DNA of 21,638 nucleotides, from positions 1 through 21,638 of the forward strand of contig JBQCGP010000093.1 in assembly GCA_051955535.1 (NCBI GenBank), in the 5' to 3' direction. The translations under genes and the position numbers were made by a program. Of the stretch, positions 15,743-21,638 are shown piece by piece. Positions within the stretch are counted from its first letter, which is position 1, and each line of letters starts with the position of its first letter. The notes under the pieces were generated by a model that was not told the DNA's origin, searched no databases, and saw only the letters and a program-made list of their open reading frames with translations. The stretch comes from 13-2-20CM-68-14 sp051955535 (GTDB taxonomy: Bacteria; Actinomycetota; Thermoleophilia; Gaiellales; Gaiellaceae).

Positions 15743-17365
15743 CTAGGCGTGAGTCGGATTCTGCGCGTGCCGGCTCGTCGGGTCGACGCCGGCGTACGTC
15801 AGGAAATCGGTCATGCGGAAGCCCAGGGAGGCGTTCTTGATCGGAACCGTCGGCGCCCAGCTCGGATTGACGTTGACGTAGCTATTTGGGTCGCTCTGGA
15901 TCAGCCCGATCAGCACCTCGGCGACGATCCGTCCCGCAACCGGGCCGAGATGTAGTCCCGACTGCGATAGCTGTGCCTCCTTGAGCGCGTAGTACCAGAG
16001 CGGCGTACTGGTGTCGAAGCCGTACGGCTTCAGCTCGCTGAGGTCCTGCTTGCTCAACGAGGTGATGCCCATCGCCTTGGCGATCGACTGTCCCGAGGGC
16101 AAGCTCCAGGTCAGCTGGCGCAGGAGGTTTCGCTGCGGCAGGACGGTCGGCCCGTTGTGGCTTGCGATCGCACCCAACGGCAACGTGAACAGCGGCGAGG
16201 AGATGTGCGTATCGACCTGCTTGTTGCGCTTGATCTGGCCGTCACCGAAATCGAAGAACGTCTGCCAGCCGATGAACCGCCGCGGGGCGCGGAAGCCGCC
16301 GCGCAGGTCGGTCGGGTCGGAGCCGGAGCTGTTCTGGCCGGGGTCGAAGATGAAACCGAACAACGGACTGCCGTCGTTGTTGCCCTTCAGGTTCGCGCGG
16401 TACGACGGCCGCACCATGCTGTGTCCGAACCGGTAGCAAGCGCCCTGGAATTCCACCGGCATGAACGCCTCTCCCAGCCCGACTGTGTAGAAGCGTCGGC
16501 CGTTCTGCAACACGTCGTTGACCATGTCTGGTCCGACGAAGAGCGGTAGGAATTCGTGCAGCACCATCCAGTGGTAGTGCCACGTCGTCAGCTGCCGCGC
16601 TTGGTTGTAGTCATCCGGGTATGTCTTCCCGTTGCTTCGCGCGTCGTCGACCTGGCGGTTGTGAAAGAGGATGAACGCGCAATGCAACCCCGCGATCATC
16701 ATGTTCTCGTCGTTGCGCGGATCGCCGGTGATTGCGGTCCCATCGCCCATCCGCGGCAGATCTTCGAAGCCCTGCGTCCCATCCGGGTAGGTACCGCCGG
16801 ACTCGATCAGCAGCTTTGCCGGATCGCTCGAGTTGTAGAGCGCAGCACTCCCCGACGGCCCATTCCCGTACACCGAGTCGAGATCAAGGCTCGCCGTGCG
16901 AGCGTTAGGCGCCGTAAAGGGATCGGTCGTGACTCCCAGCTTCGAGGTCGTGTCGAAGGTGGTGTCGTGGTCGATGAACTGGCCCATGAACGTCGTCCCG
17001 GCTGTGTGCGTCGGGTTGTCGGGGTTGTTGACGCTCAACGCGGGGTTGGTGATCAGATTGATCGGCCCGGCACTCAGCTGGTCGTTGGCATCGAGTAGCC
17101 CGCCCTGCGCACCGAGGGCGAGGAGTGACTTCGTCACTCCGTTCGATACAGGCGCGAACGCCTCGAGGTTCGGAAACAGCCGTCCGAACGTCTGCGTGCC
17201 TGTCGACGCAAAGAGACTGCGCGCCTGGCTGGCTTGCACCGGCCGCGAGAACGCACCTGCAACGCCACCGCCGAGCGCGAGCGCGCCGGCCCCCGCCCCT
17301 GCTCGTTTTAGGAAGCCGCGCCGGCTGTAGCGTGAACGCTCGTTTCCTTCGTCAACGGTGCTCAC
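15743..17365 (-). CDS. Tat-exported animal-type heme peroxidase
   Basis: 540 residues. A perfect twin-arginine signal, S-R15-R16-G-F-L-K, is followed by an Ala/Gly-rich hydrophobic stretch, so the protein should be exported folded with heme already bound. The body matches the animal heme peroxidase (An_peroxidase) family: GQFIDHD (128-134) with distal Gln129, heme-linked/Ca-binding Asp and distal His133; GDPRNDENMMIAGLHCAFILFHNRQVD with candidate catalytic Arg217; and YRFGHSMVRPSYR with proximal His315. It probably oxidises halides or organic substrates outside the cell using peroxide. The start is GTG 17365 with AAAGGAG 6 nt upstream. TatA-like genes lie both upstream (17843-18169) and immediately downstream (15566-15724) on the same strand. 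Confidence 0.92.
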   Translation of the reverse strand: MSTVDEGNERSRYSRRGFLKRAGAGAGALALGGGVAGAFSRPVQASQARSLFASTGTQTFGRLFPNLEAFAPVSNGVTKSLLALGAQGGLLDANDQLSAGPINLITNPALSVNNPDNPTHTAGTTFMGQFIDHDTTFDTTSKLGVTTDPFTAPNARTASLDLDSVYGNGPSGSAALYNSSDPAKLLIESGGTYPDGTQGFEDLPRMGDGTAITGDPRNDENMMIAGLHCAFILFHNRQVDDARSNGKTYPDDYNQARQLTTWHYHWMVLHEFLPLFVGPDMVNDVLQNGRRFYTVGLGEAFMPVEFQGACYRFGHSMVRPSYRANLKGNNDGSPLFGFIFDPGQNSSGSDPTDLRGGFRAPRRFIGWQTFFDFGDGQIKRNKQVDTHISSPLFTLPLGAIASHNGPTVLPQRNLLRQLTWSLPSGQSIAKAMGITSLSKQDLSELKPYGFDTSTPLWYYALKEAQLSQSGLHLGPVAGRIVAEVLIGLIQSDPNSYVNVNPSWAPTVPIKNASLGFRMTDFLTYAGVDPTSRHAQNPTHA

Positions 17366-17842
17366 TTACTGCTCCTTTCGGCTTATTACGGTGATTGCGT
17401 CGGGGCGACGAGGTCATCTCGAAACCCATCTCGTGCAGCTCACGGGAGCGCGTCCTCGAGTGTGCGCTCCGCTGGTGGGTAATCCTCGATGCTCTTGGGC
17501 AAGATGCCGTTTCCGGCCTCGCGCACGCCCGCTCCACTCCTCGATTTCAGGATCACATCCGGGAAGACCAGACCGAAGGTTGTGGTCCACCGTCCCTTGA
17601 GGCGCTGTGCTCCGACTCGACTGGCTGATGCCCGACTCCTCGTACCTGCTCCGTCGGTTCGGTCTCGCCGACTGGTCGGCGACCGCAGAGCCCGAGCGGA
17701 TGGAGCGACCGTTCTTTGACTCGAGCCTACGGCTCTTGCCTATGAGAGTCAACGCTGCCGCGGTGGCAGTCTGGCCGGTGAGACTCCGCGCGCCATTGGG
17801 TACCCGTGCCGGTCGGGGAGCCGCCGGCAGCTTCGGCGCTGA
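17366..17842. other. 477-nt gap without a confident gene; possible coding relic
   Basis: No ORF here has recognisable domains. On the plus strand, 17607 to about 17735 (GTG start, reading LLRRFGLADWSATAEPERMERPFFDSSLRLLP) has the codon bias of neighbouring genes, but the bias fades afterwards and the frame has no ribosome site. It could be a decayed gene fragment. No RNA gene or strong hairpin was seen. A TAATAA (minus strand, 17383-17388) could be part of the peroxidase promoter. Confidence 0.3.
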
Positions 17843-18169
17843 TTAGCCGGCCAGCGCTTCGGGCGAGTGGTCGAGCGACGTTCCGCAGCTGGAGCAGAAT
17901 CGATCGTCTGGTCGCGCTTCGGCGCCACAGCCTGTGCAGAACCGGCCGCCGGTTCGGTCGGTCGCCGTCGACGCTTGAGCTTCGTCGCTCTGCTCGAGCG
18001 AAAGCCGCTCGGGCGGCGAGTCGGGTTGTTGCGAGCCTGTGATCGAGTCCTTGAACTCGCGCATCCCCTTGCCGAGCGAGTGTCCGATCTCGGGTAGCCG
18101 CTTAGGCCCGAACACAAGTAGCGCGACGACGAGAATCACGATCAGCCCGCTGATGCCGATCTCCGGCAC
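17843..18169 (-). CDS. TatA/E-family protein with C-terminal zinc ribbon
   Basis: 108 residues from GTG 18169. Residues 1-45 are a canonical TatA: short polar N-terminus (PEIG), membrane helix (ISGLIVILVVALLV), FG hinge at 20-21, KRLPEIG, and amphipathic helix HSLGKGMREFKDSITG. TatA oligomers form the pore or membrane-thinning element of the twin-arginine translocase. Unusually, after a Ser/Gln-rich linker the protein ends in a zinc ribbon, C78-x2-C81 and C92-x2-C95 (FCTGCGAEARPDDRFCSSCG), which would lie on the cytoplasmic side. Standard TatA lacks this. TACGCT lies 6 nt before the GTG and there is no Shine-Dalgarno (leaderless). No tatC or tatB is nearby; the next gene downstream on the strand is a Tat substrate. 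Confidence 0.88.
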   Translation of the reverse strand: MPEIGISGLIVILVVALLVFGPKRLPEIGHSLGKGMREFKDSITGSQQPDSPPERLSLEQSDEAQASTATDRTGGRFCTGCGAEARPDDRFCSSCGTSLDHSPEALAG

Positions 18170-18175
18170 GCTGGA

Positions 18176-18181
18176 AGCGTA
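18176..18181 (-). promoter_or_regulatory. putative -10 box for leaderless tatA-like transcript
   Basis: TACGCT on the minus strand, 6 nt before GTG 18169. Confidence 0.5.
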
Positions 18182-18222
18182 GCGCGTGCCTGGCGAGCAT
18201 CAGCGTGCTCGGCCGGTCGAAC

Positions 18223-18582
18223 CTAGTACCGGTCGATCTCGACGAGGCGCTCGTCGCTGATGCCGAAGTGGTGCGCGATCTCGTGCAACACGACCCGCCG
18301 GACCTCCCGGCGTAGCCGCTCCGGGTCGCGGCCGTACAGGCGCTCCAGCGGGCCCCGGTAGATCGTGATCTTGTCCGGCAGCACGCCGGCGTACCAGGTC
18401 GTGCGCCTCGTGAGCGGGATGCCCTGGTACAGGCCGAGCAGCCTCGAGCCGGGCGGCGGTTCGTCGTCGACGACGATCTCGACGTTTGACATCTCTTTGC
18501 GCAGATCCGGCGGAAGCGAATCCAACGCCTCCCGCGCGTACTCCTCGAACTCGAGCGCGGCTTCGTAATTCGGCTCCGTCAT
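18223..18582 (-). CDS. zincin-like metallopeptidase family protein (Zincin_1 type)
   Basis: 119 residues from ATG 18582. The motif HEIAHHFGISDERL is the HExxHxxG zinc-binding signature of the small Zincin_1 (DUF1025-type) family, with two His ligands and the Glu base. Residues upstream (DKITIYRGPLER, ERLRREVRRVVLHEIAHH) are also family-typical. There is no signal peptide, so it is cytoplasmic; the substrate is unknown. A start at 18663 would add 27 residues that instead belong to the other frame. ATG 18582 overlaps the stop of the small membrane-protein gene as ATGA, indicating translational coupling. The last residues are LVEIDRY. Confidence 0.9.
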   Translation of the reverse strand: MTEPNYEAALEFEEYAREALDSLPPDLRKEMSNVEIVVDDEPPPGSRLLGLYQGIPLTRRTTWYAGVLPDKITIYRGPLERLYGRDPERLRREVRRVVLHEIAHHFGISDERLVEIDRY

Positions 18583-18740
18583 CGGCCCAGCCTCGTCCGC
18601 CGCCGCATGCCGAGCCTGCGCTGGATCGCACGATCCTCCTCCCCGTCCTTCCGCGCCGCCCACACGAACACGGCGAACACGACCGCGAGCGGGATCGCGA
18701 ACGCGATGATGATGAAAACGATCTCCAGGGCGAGCGTCAC
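18579..18740 (-). CDS. small single-pass membrane protein coupled to the zincin
   Basis: 53 residues from GTG 18740. A long hydrophobic segment (EIVFIIIAFAIPLAVVFAVFVWAA) is followed by a charged tail (RKDGEEDRAIQRRLGMRRRTRLGR), predicting a single-pass inner-membrane protein with a basic cytoplasmic tail. TACGCT (18747-18752, minus strand) ends 6 nt before the GTG and no Shine-Dalgarno is seen, so it is a leaderless start. The stop TGA overlaps the zincin ATG (ATGA). This tight coupling suggests a joint role, perhaps a membrane tether or partner, which is inference. No family recognised. Confidence 0.75.
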   Translation of the reverse strand: MTLALEIVFIIIAFAIPLAVVFAVFVWAARKDGEEDRAIQRRLGMRRRTRLGR

Positions 18741-18746
18741 GACCTC

Positions 18747-18752
18747 AGCGTA
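18747..18752 (-). promoter_or_regulatory. putative -10 box for leaderless two-gene operon
   Basis: TACGCT, identical to the box before the tatA-like gene and with the same 6-nt distance to a GTG start (18740). Confidence 0.5.
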
Positions 18753-18761
18753 GTGGGCCGC

Positions 18762-19235
18762 TTACTCGTCGTCGCCGAGCGGCGGGTCACGGCGAAGGAT
18801 CGGCGAGGCGTTGATCAGAGAGGTCGTCGTCTCGCCGTACTCGAGAAAGCGGTCGAGCACGACGCTCAGGTCCTCGATCGAGCGCAGGTGCACCTTGAGG
18901 AAGAAGCAGTCCTCGCCGGTGATGCGATGGCACTCAGCGACCTCCGGGATCTCGAGGGCGAGCTCGGGAATCCGCGGTAGCCGCCCGGGCGCCGGCTTGA
19001 TGCGAACGATTGCTGTCAGCTGGTAGCCCAGGGCGCGGGGATCGAGCTCGGCGCGATAGCCGGTGATGATCCCGGCGCGCTCGAGCCGCTGCACACGCTC
19101 GGCGACCGCCGGAGGAGACAGGCTCACGCGCCGGCCGAGCTCGGCGAGTGAGACGCGTCCGTCCGTGGTCAACTCACCGATGATCTTTCGGTCGGTGGCG
19201 TCGATCTTCCGAGTATTAACGGCATTTGAACTCAC
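18762..19235 (-). CDS. Lrp/AsnC family transcriptional regulator
   Basis: 157 residues from GTG 19235. The N-terminal winged helix-turn-helix (IDATDRKIIGELTTDGRVSLAELGRRVSLSPPAVAERVQRLERAGIITGYRAELDP) is classic AsnC. It is followed by a RAM ligand-binding domain (LTAIVRIKPAPGRL, VAECHRITGEDCFFLKVHLRSIEDLSVVLDRF) that normally binds an amino acid and drives oligomerisation. The reading frame extends upstream to 19409, but that part overlaps the divergent exporter gene and is not conserved; GTG 19235 puts the HTH at the usual distance. It is divergent from a RhtA-like exporter across a 48-nt, relatively AT-rich gap, so it probably regulates that gene and itself. Confidence 0.92.
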   Translation of the reverse strand: MSSNAVNTRKIDATDRKIIGELTTDGRVSLAELGRRVSLSPPAVAERVQRLERAGIITGYRAELDPRALGYQLTAIVRIKPAPGRLPRIPELALEIPEVAECHRITGEDCFFLKVHLRSIEDLSVVLDRFLEYGETTTSLINASPILRRDPPLGDDE

Positions 19236-19272
19236 AATCCCGTGCTTTCCCACGCGAAAGAACTCTAATGCC
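19221..19272. promoter_or_regulatory. shared regulatory gap between Lrp regulator and exporter
   Basis: The most AT-rich spot in this part of the window. Inverted repeats seen are CTTTC-N6-GAAAG (19245-19260) and outer GGCATT (19221-19226) / AATGCC (19267-19272). Either could be an Lrp-type operator; the arms are short, so chance is possible. Confidence 0.35.
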
Positions 19273-19283
19273 TTCGATCTCCT

Positions 19284-20195
19284 ATGTCCATCGCGGGCCA
19301 TGACGGCAACAATTCCTCCATCGCCCAAGCCACGACCGCGCCACTCATCGAACGACCGCAGCACGACGTGCCGCCGCAGGCGTACTTCGTCGGCAGCGCG
19401 ATCTTCCATTACCTCGGCCCGTCGTTCGCGATCCTGCTCTTCGCGCGCGTCGACGTTCTCGGCGTGGCGTGGTTGCGAATCGCCTCCGCGGCGGTCGTCT
19501 TCGCCGTCTGGCGGCGGCCCTGGCGAAAGTTCGCTGCCCTCGGCCGGCAGGGGCAGATGCTGATCGTCAGCCTCGGCGCCGTGTTCGCCGCCATGAATGC
19601 GTGCTTCTACATCTCGATCGACCGGCTGCCGCTGGCGACAGTGGCCGCGATCGAGTTCATCGGCCCGATCGTGCTCGCCGTCATCGGCGCGCGGACTTCA
19701 CGCAATCTCGCCGCAGTCGCCGCGGCGGCCCTCGGCGTCTACCTGCTGACCCACGTTCGCGTGGGCGGCGAGACAATGGGCGTCGCCTTCGCGTTTGCGA
19801 ACGCCGCGCTCTTCACCGCCTACATCGTGCTCGCGCACAGAGTCGCGCGGCGCTCGTCGATGGGTGGGGTGGACGGCCTCGCCGCGGCGATGGTGTTCGC
19901 CCTCGTCTTCGTCTCGCCGATCGGGCTCAGCGAAGCCGCGCATGCTCTCGGCGACCCGGTTGCGATTGCCGCTGGAATCGGGGTCGGAATCTCCTCGTCG
20001 GTCATCCCATACGTTTTCGATCAGCTGGCGATGGCGCGACTGCCCCGGGCGACATATGCGCTTTTCGTCGCACTGCTGCCGGCGACGGCGACCGTGATCG
20101 GCGTCGTGGTCCTCCGCCAGCTGCCAACAGCCGTCGACCTTGCCGGAATCGCTCTGGTCATGGCCGGTGTCGCCCTCCATCGCCAGGCGGCCTGA
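19284..20195 (+). CDS. EamA/DMT-superfamily exporter, RhtA-like
   Basis: 303 residues with about ten hydrophobic segments in two EamA halves, resembling threonine/homoserine exporter RhtA. Characteristic stretches are AIFHYLGPSFAILLFARVDVLGVAWLRIASAA, YISIDRLPLATVAAIEFIGPIVLAVIGAR, SSSVIPYVFDQLAMARLPRATYALFVALLPATATVIG, and DLAGIALVMAGVALH. It probably exports small amino acids across the inner membrane; the exact substrate is not determined. The N-terminal 35 residues are hydrophilic and variable. Start ATG 19284 is the first in frame, with no clear Shine-Dalgarno, so a slightly later start is possible. Its stop overlaps the aldo-keto reductase ATG by one base (TGATG), so the two form an operon controlled by the divergent Lrp regulator. 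Confidence 0.9.
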   Translation: MSIAGHDGNNSSIAQATTAPLIERPQHDVPPQAYFVGSAIFHYLGPSFAILLFARVDVLGVAWLRIASAAVVFAVWRRPWRKFAALGRQGQMLIVSLGAVFAAMNACFYISIDRLPLATVAAIEFIGPIVLAVIGARTSRNLAAVAAAALGVYLLTHVRVGGETMGVAFAFANAALFTAYIVLAHRVARRSSMGGVDGLAAAMVFALVFVSPIGLSEAAHALGDPVAIAAGIGVGISSSVIPYVFDQLAMARLPRATYALFVALLPATATVIGVVVLRQLPTAVDLAGIALVMAGVALHRQAA

Positions 20196-21178
20196 TGGAT
20201 CAGGTCCGTCTCGGCAACTCCGGCCTGCACGTCTCGAGGCTCGGCCTCGGGATGATGAGCTACGGCGAGGACCCGACCCGCCCTTGGATGCTCGGTGAGG
20301 CGGCGGCAGAGCCGATCGTCCGCCGCGCCGTCGAGGGCGGATTCACGTTCTTCGACACGGCTGATATGTACTCGGAGGGCGCCAGCGAGGTCGCGACCGG
20401 CCGGCTTCTGCAGAAGCTGCTGACGCGCAACGAGGTCGTCGTCGCCACCAAGGTCTACTTCCCGATGACACGCGGCCCGAACGGACGCGGCCTCTCGCGT
20501 AAGCACATCCTCTCGGCGATCGACGCGTCGCTGCAGCGGCTCGAGATGGACCACGTCGACCTCTACCAGATCCACCGCTGGGATCACGAGACGCCGATCG
20601 AGGAGACGATGGAGGCGCTGCACGACATCGTGAAGTCGGGCAAGGCGCGCTACATCGGCGCCAGCAGCATGTACGCCTGGCAGTTCGCGAAGGCGCAGCG
20701 AGTCGCCGAGCGCAACGGTTGGACGCCGTTCGTCTCGATGCAGGACCACTACAACCTGGTCTACCGCGAGGAGGAGCGCGAGATGATCCCGCAGTGCATC
20801 GACCAGGGAGTCGGGGTCATCCCGTGGAGCCCGCTCGCCCGAGGCTTTCTGGCCGGCACGCGTACACGAGAGGGCACGCGCCGGACGAGGCGCTCGGAGA
20901 CGGATCCGCTCCAGGACCAGTGGTACGGCAGCTCAGACGACTTCGACATCGTCGACCGCCTTTCCGAGGTGGCCGGCGAGCTGGGCGTTCCGCAGGCGCA
21001 GGTGGCGCTCGCGTGGCTGCTGCACAAGCCAGGCGTGGCCGCGCCGATCGTCGGGGCGACGAAGCTCGGTCACGTCGAGGACGCGCTTGCTGCTGCGGAC
21101 TTAGAGCTTTCGCCCGATCAGATCGCGCGGCTCGAGGAGCCGTACGTGCCGCATCGCGTGCTCGGGCACGGCTCTTAG
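20195..21178 (+). CDS. aldo-keto reductase
   Basis: 327 residues, a cytoplasmic NADPH-dependent TIM-barrel oxidoreductase. The catalytic tetrad is complete: D54 and Y59 (FFDTADMYSEG), K86 (VATKVYF) and H127 (LYQIHRWD). Other family marks are GLGMMSYG at the start, GKARYIGASSM, and GVGVIPWSPLARGFL, with the C-terminal APIVGATKLGHVEDA that binds the cofactor phosphate. It resembles the YajO/YhdN-like clade of general aldehyde reductases. The start ATG 20195 overlaps the exporter stop, so it is translated by coupling. A role in reducing a product linked to the exporter is possible but not shown. Confidence 0.93.
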   Translation: MDQVRLGNSGLHVSRLGLGMMSYGEDPTRPWMLGEAAAEPIVRRAVEGGFTFFDTADMYSEGASEVATGRLLQKLLTRNEVVVATKVYFPMTRGPNGRGLSRKHILSAIDASLQRLEMDHVDLYQIHRWDHETPIEETMEALHDIVKSGKARYIGASSMYAWQFAKAQRVAERNGWTPFVSMQDHYNLVYREEEREMIPQCIDQGVGVIPWSPLARGFLAGTRTREGTRRTRRSETDPLQDQWYGSSDDFDIVDRLSEVAGELGVPQAQVALAWLLHKPGVAAPIVGATKLGHVEDALAAADLELSPDQIARLEEPYVPHRVLGHGS

Positions 21179-21195
21179 TGAAGTAGCGCAGTCAA

Positions 21196-21315
21196 CCGCG
21201 GAAGGGTGATGGATCAAGCGAGGCCCTTTCGACGATAGTGCGTCTGCAACCGAGAGACGCCCCGATGCGGCGGGGGCGACCTCGGCAGATAACACCCGAG
21301 GGGCCTCCTTTGCGG
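21196..21315 (+). ncRNA. candidate structured RNA or long 3' UTR
   Basis: Nested complementary segments form one long rod: CCGC 21196-21199 with GCGG 21312-21315; GAGGCCC 21220-21226 with GGGCCTC 21301-21307; CTG 21244-21246 with CAG 21286-21288; CCGAG 21250-21254 with CTCGG 21281-21285; and an inner stem CGCCCCG 21258-21264 with 21271-21278 (one bulged G). A large asymmetric internal loop remains (21227-21243 against 21289-21300). A strong terminator follows at 21356-21392. The rod-with-bubble shape is 6S-RNA-like, but I found no conserved 6S sequence. It could simply be the 3' UTR of the aldo-keto reductase operon. Confidence 0.4.
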
Positions 21316-21355
21316 CGAGGCCTCGGCGGAAAAAGCGGCTCTCTCACGGGAGAAC

Positions 21356-21392
21356 GAGGCGGGACCTGGCGGCGGGTCCCGCCTCTTCGTTT
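21356..21392 (+). terminator. intrinsic terminator
   Basis: An 11-bp perfect stem (GAGGCGGGACC 21356-21366, partner 21375-21385) with an 8-nt loop is followed by TTCGTTT. It ends the exporter/aldo-keto reductase operon and/or the candidate RNA. Confidence 0.8.
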
Positions 21393-21400
21393 GACACCAG

Positions 21401-21418
21401 AAAACCCCCTGCAGGGGG
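21401..21418 (-). terminator. possible minus-strand terminator
   Basis: CCCCCTGCAGGGGG (21405-21418) is a 14-bp palindrome. On the minus strand it is followed by TTTTCT, the order expected of an intrinsic terminator for transcription arriving from the right. Confidence 0.5.
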
Positions 21419-21503
21419 AGGCCCGATCCGGCTCGCCACCTACGATCCGACCACGCGAACCGACCGCCTGGGCCGCTGAGAGGGCGGGGACGCGGGCATT
21501 GCG

Positions 21504-21529
21504 GGGCGGCTTCGGCCGCCCTTCCTTTT
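21504..21529 (+). terminator. intrinsic terminator with TTCG tetraloop
   Basis: A 7-bp stem GGGCGGC-TTCG-GCCGCCC (21504-21521) is followed by TTCCTTTT. It is a textbook plus-strand terminator, lying just before the next gene's start. The transcript it ends is not identified. Confidence 0.75.
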
Positions 21530-21532
21530 GCC

Positions 21533-21538
21533 TACGTT
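21533..21538 (+). promoter_or_regulatory. putative -10 box for leaderless 21546 gene
   Basis: TACGTT ends 7 nt before ATG 21546, directly after the preceding terminator's T-run. Confidence 0.45.
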
Positions 21539-21545
21539 TCGCAGC

Positions 21546-21638
21546 ATGGCGCGCTACGTCGGCCGCGAGAACGTCCGCAAGCGCCTGGCGCCGCTCGCCG
21601 GAGAGCCGGGCCGTACCGTCTACGCCAACGGCGCGGTC
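21546..21638 (+). CDS. N-terminus of an unrecognised protein (runs off window)
   Basis: 31 codons are visible, starting MARYVGRENVRKRLAPLAGE and rich in basic residues, with the strong GC third-position bias of real genes here. There is no signal peptide or membrane helix in this part. There is no Shine-Dalgarno, but a -10-like TACGTT lies 7 nt upstream, matching the leaderless pattern. The family cannot be told from this fragment. Confidence 0.6.
   Translation, partial: MARYVGRENVRKRLAPLAGEPGRTVYANGAV

Noticed and set aside
19236..19409. N-terminal extension of the Lrp regulator to 19409
   Set aside because: Overlaps the divergent exporter and lacks AsnC-family similarity; GTG 19235 gives normal family length.
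21391..21396. Perfect TTGACA resembling a -35 box
   Set aside because: No acceptable -10 hexamer 15-19 nt downstream on the plus strand; it falls in the T-run of the preceding terminator.
21418..21440. tRNA 3'-end-like string (GATCCGGCTCGCCACC)
   Set aside because: No TTCGA T-loop and no matching acceptor, D or anticodon arms upstream; not a tRNA or an evident attachment site.

Overview
The window is about 21.6 kb of high-GC DNA with a strong G/C third-position bias. It most likely comes from the chromosome of a high-GC Gram-positive bacterium. A Thermoleophilia-type actinobacterium (Gaiellales/Solirubrobacterales) is my best guess. It rests on base composition, the zinc-ribbon/class III cyclase/AAA ATPase/TPR regulator, the M14 and choice-of-anchor L exoproteins, and repeated promoter-adjacent starts without a Shine-Dalgarno (CTAnnnT 6-7 nt before ATG/GTG). 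This is inference; no rRNA or other marker gene is present.

Layout, left to right. (1) Positions 1-2111, minus strand: a class I/II aminotransferase cut by the left edge, a small secreted protein, and an intact REP-associated tyrosine transposase (RAYT) bracketed by two nearly identical 21-bp palindromes. (2) 2116-3774, minus: a soluble orphan GAF-PAS-histidine kinase. (3) 3887-11506, the exoprotein region: a 1492-residue secreted protein joining a parallel beta-helix, an M14 zinc carboxypeptidase and an amidotransferase-like domain (minus), then divergently a small exported protein and a choice-of-anchor L/Ig-repeat protein (plus), ending in a strong hairpin. (4) 11513-15613: a SAM methyltransferase (minus) whose original reading frame carries an in-frame TAG after codon 14, divergent from a 987-residue adenylate cyclase/AAA regulator (plus). 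(5) 15566-18169, minus: a Tat-exported animal-type heme peroxidase with a TatA-like protein carrying a zinc ribbon upstream and a tiny TatA-like ORF downstream, in frame with the peroxidase. (6) 18223-21178: a zincin metallopeptidase overlapping a 53-residue membrane protein, an Lrp/AsnC regulator, and a divergent RhtA-like exporter overlapping an aldo-keto reductase. (7) 21179-21545: no protein gene, but several hairpins/terminators and a candidate structured RNA. (8) 21546-end: the start of an unrecognised gene.

Likely functional links are as follows. The Lrp regulator probably controls the divergent amino-acid exporter. The peroxidase and its flanking TatA-like ORFs may form a small Tat-export locus. 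The RAYT and its palindromes form a REPtron, and a third, different REP-like palindrome encodes the last residues of two convergent reading frames. No phage, CRISPR, tRNA or rRNA features were seen.
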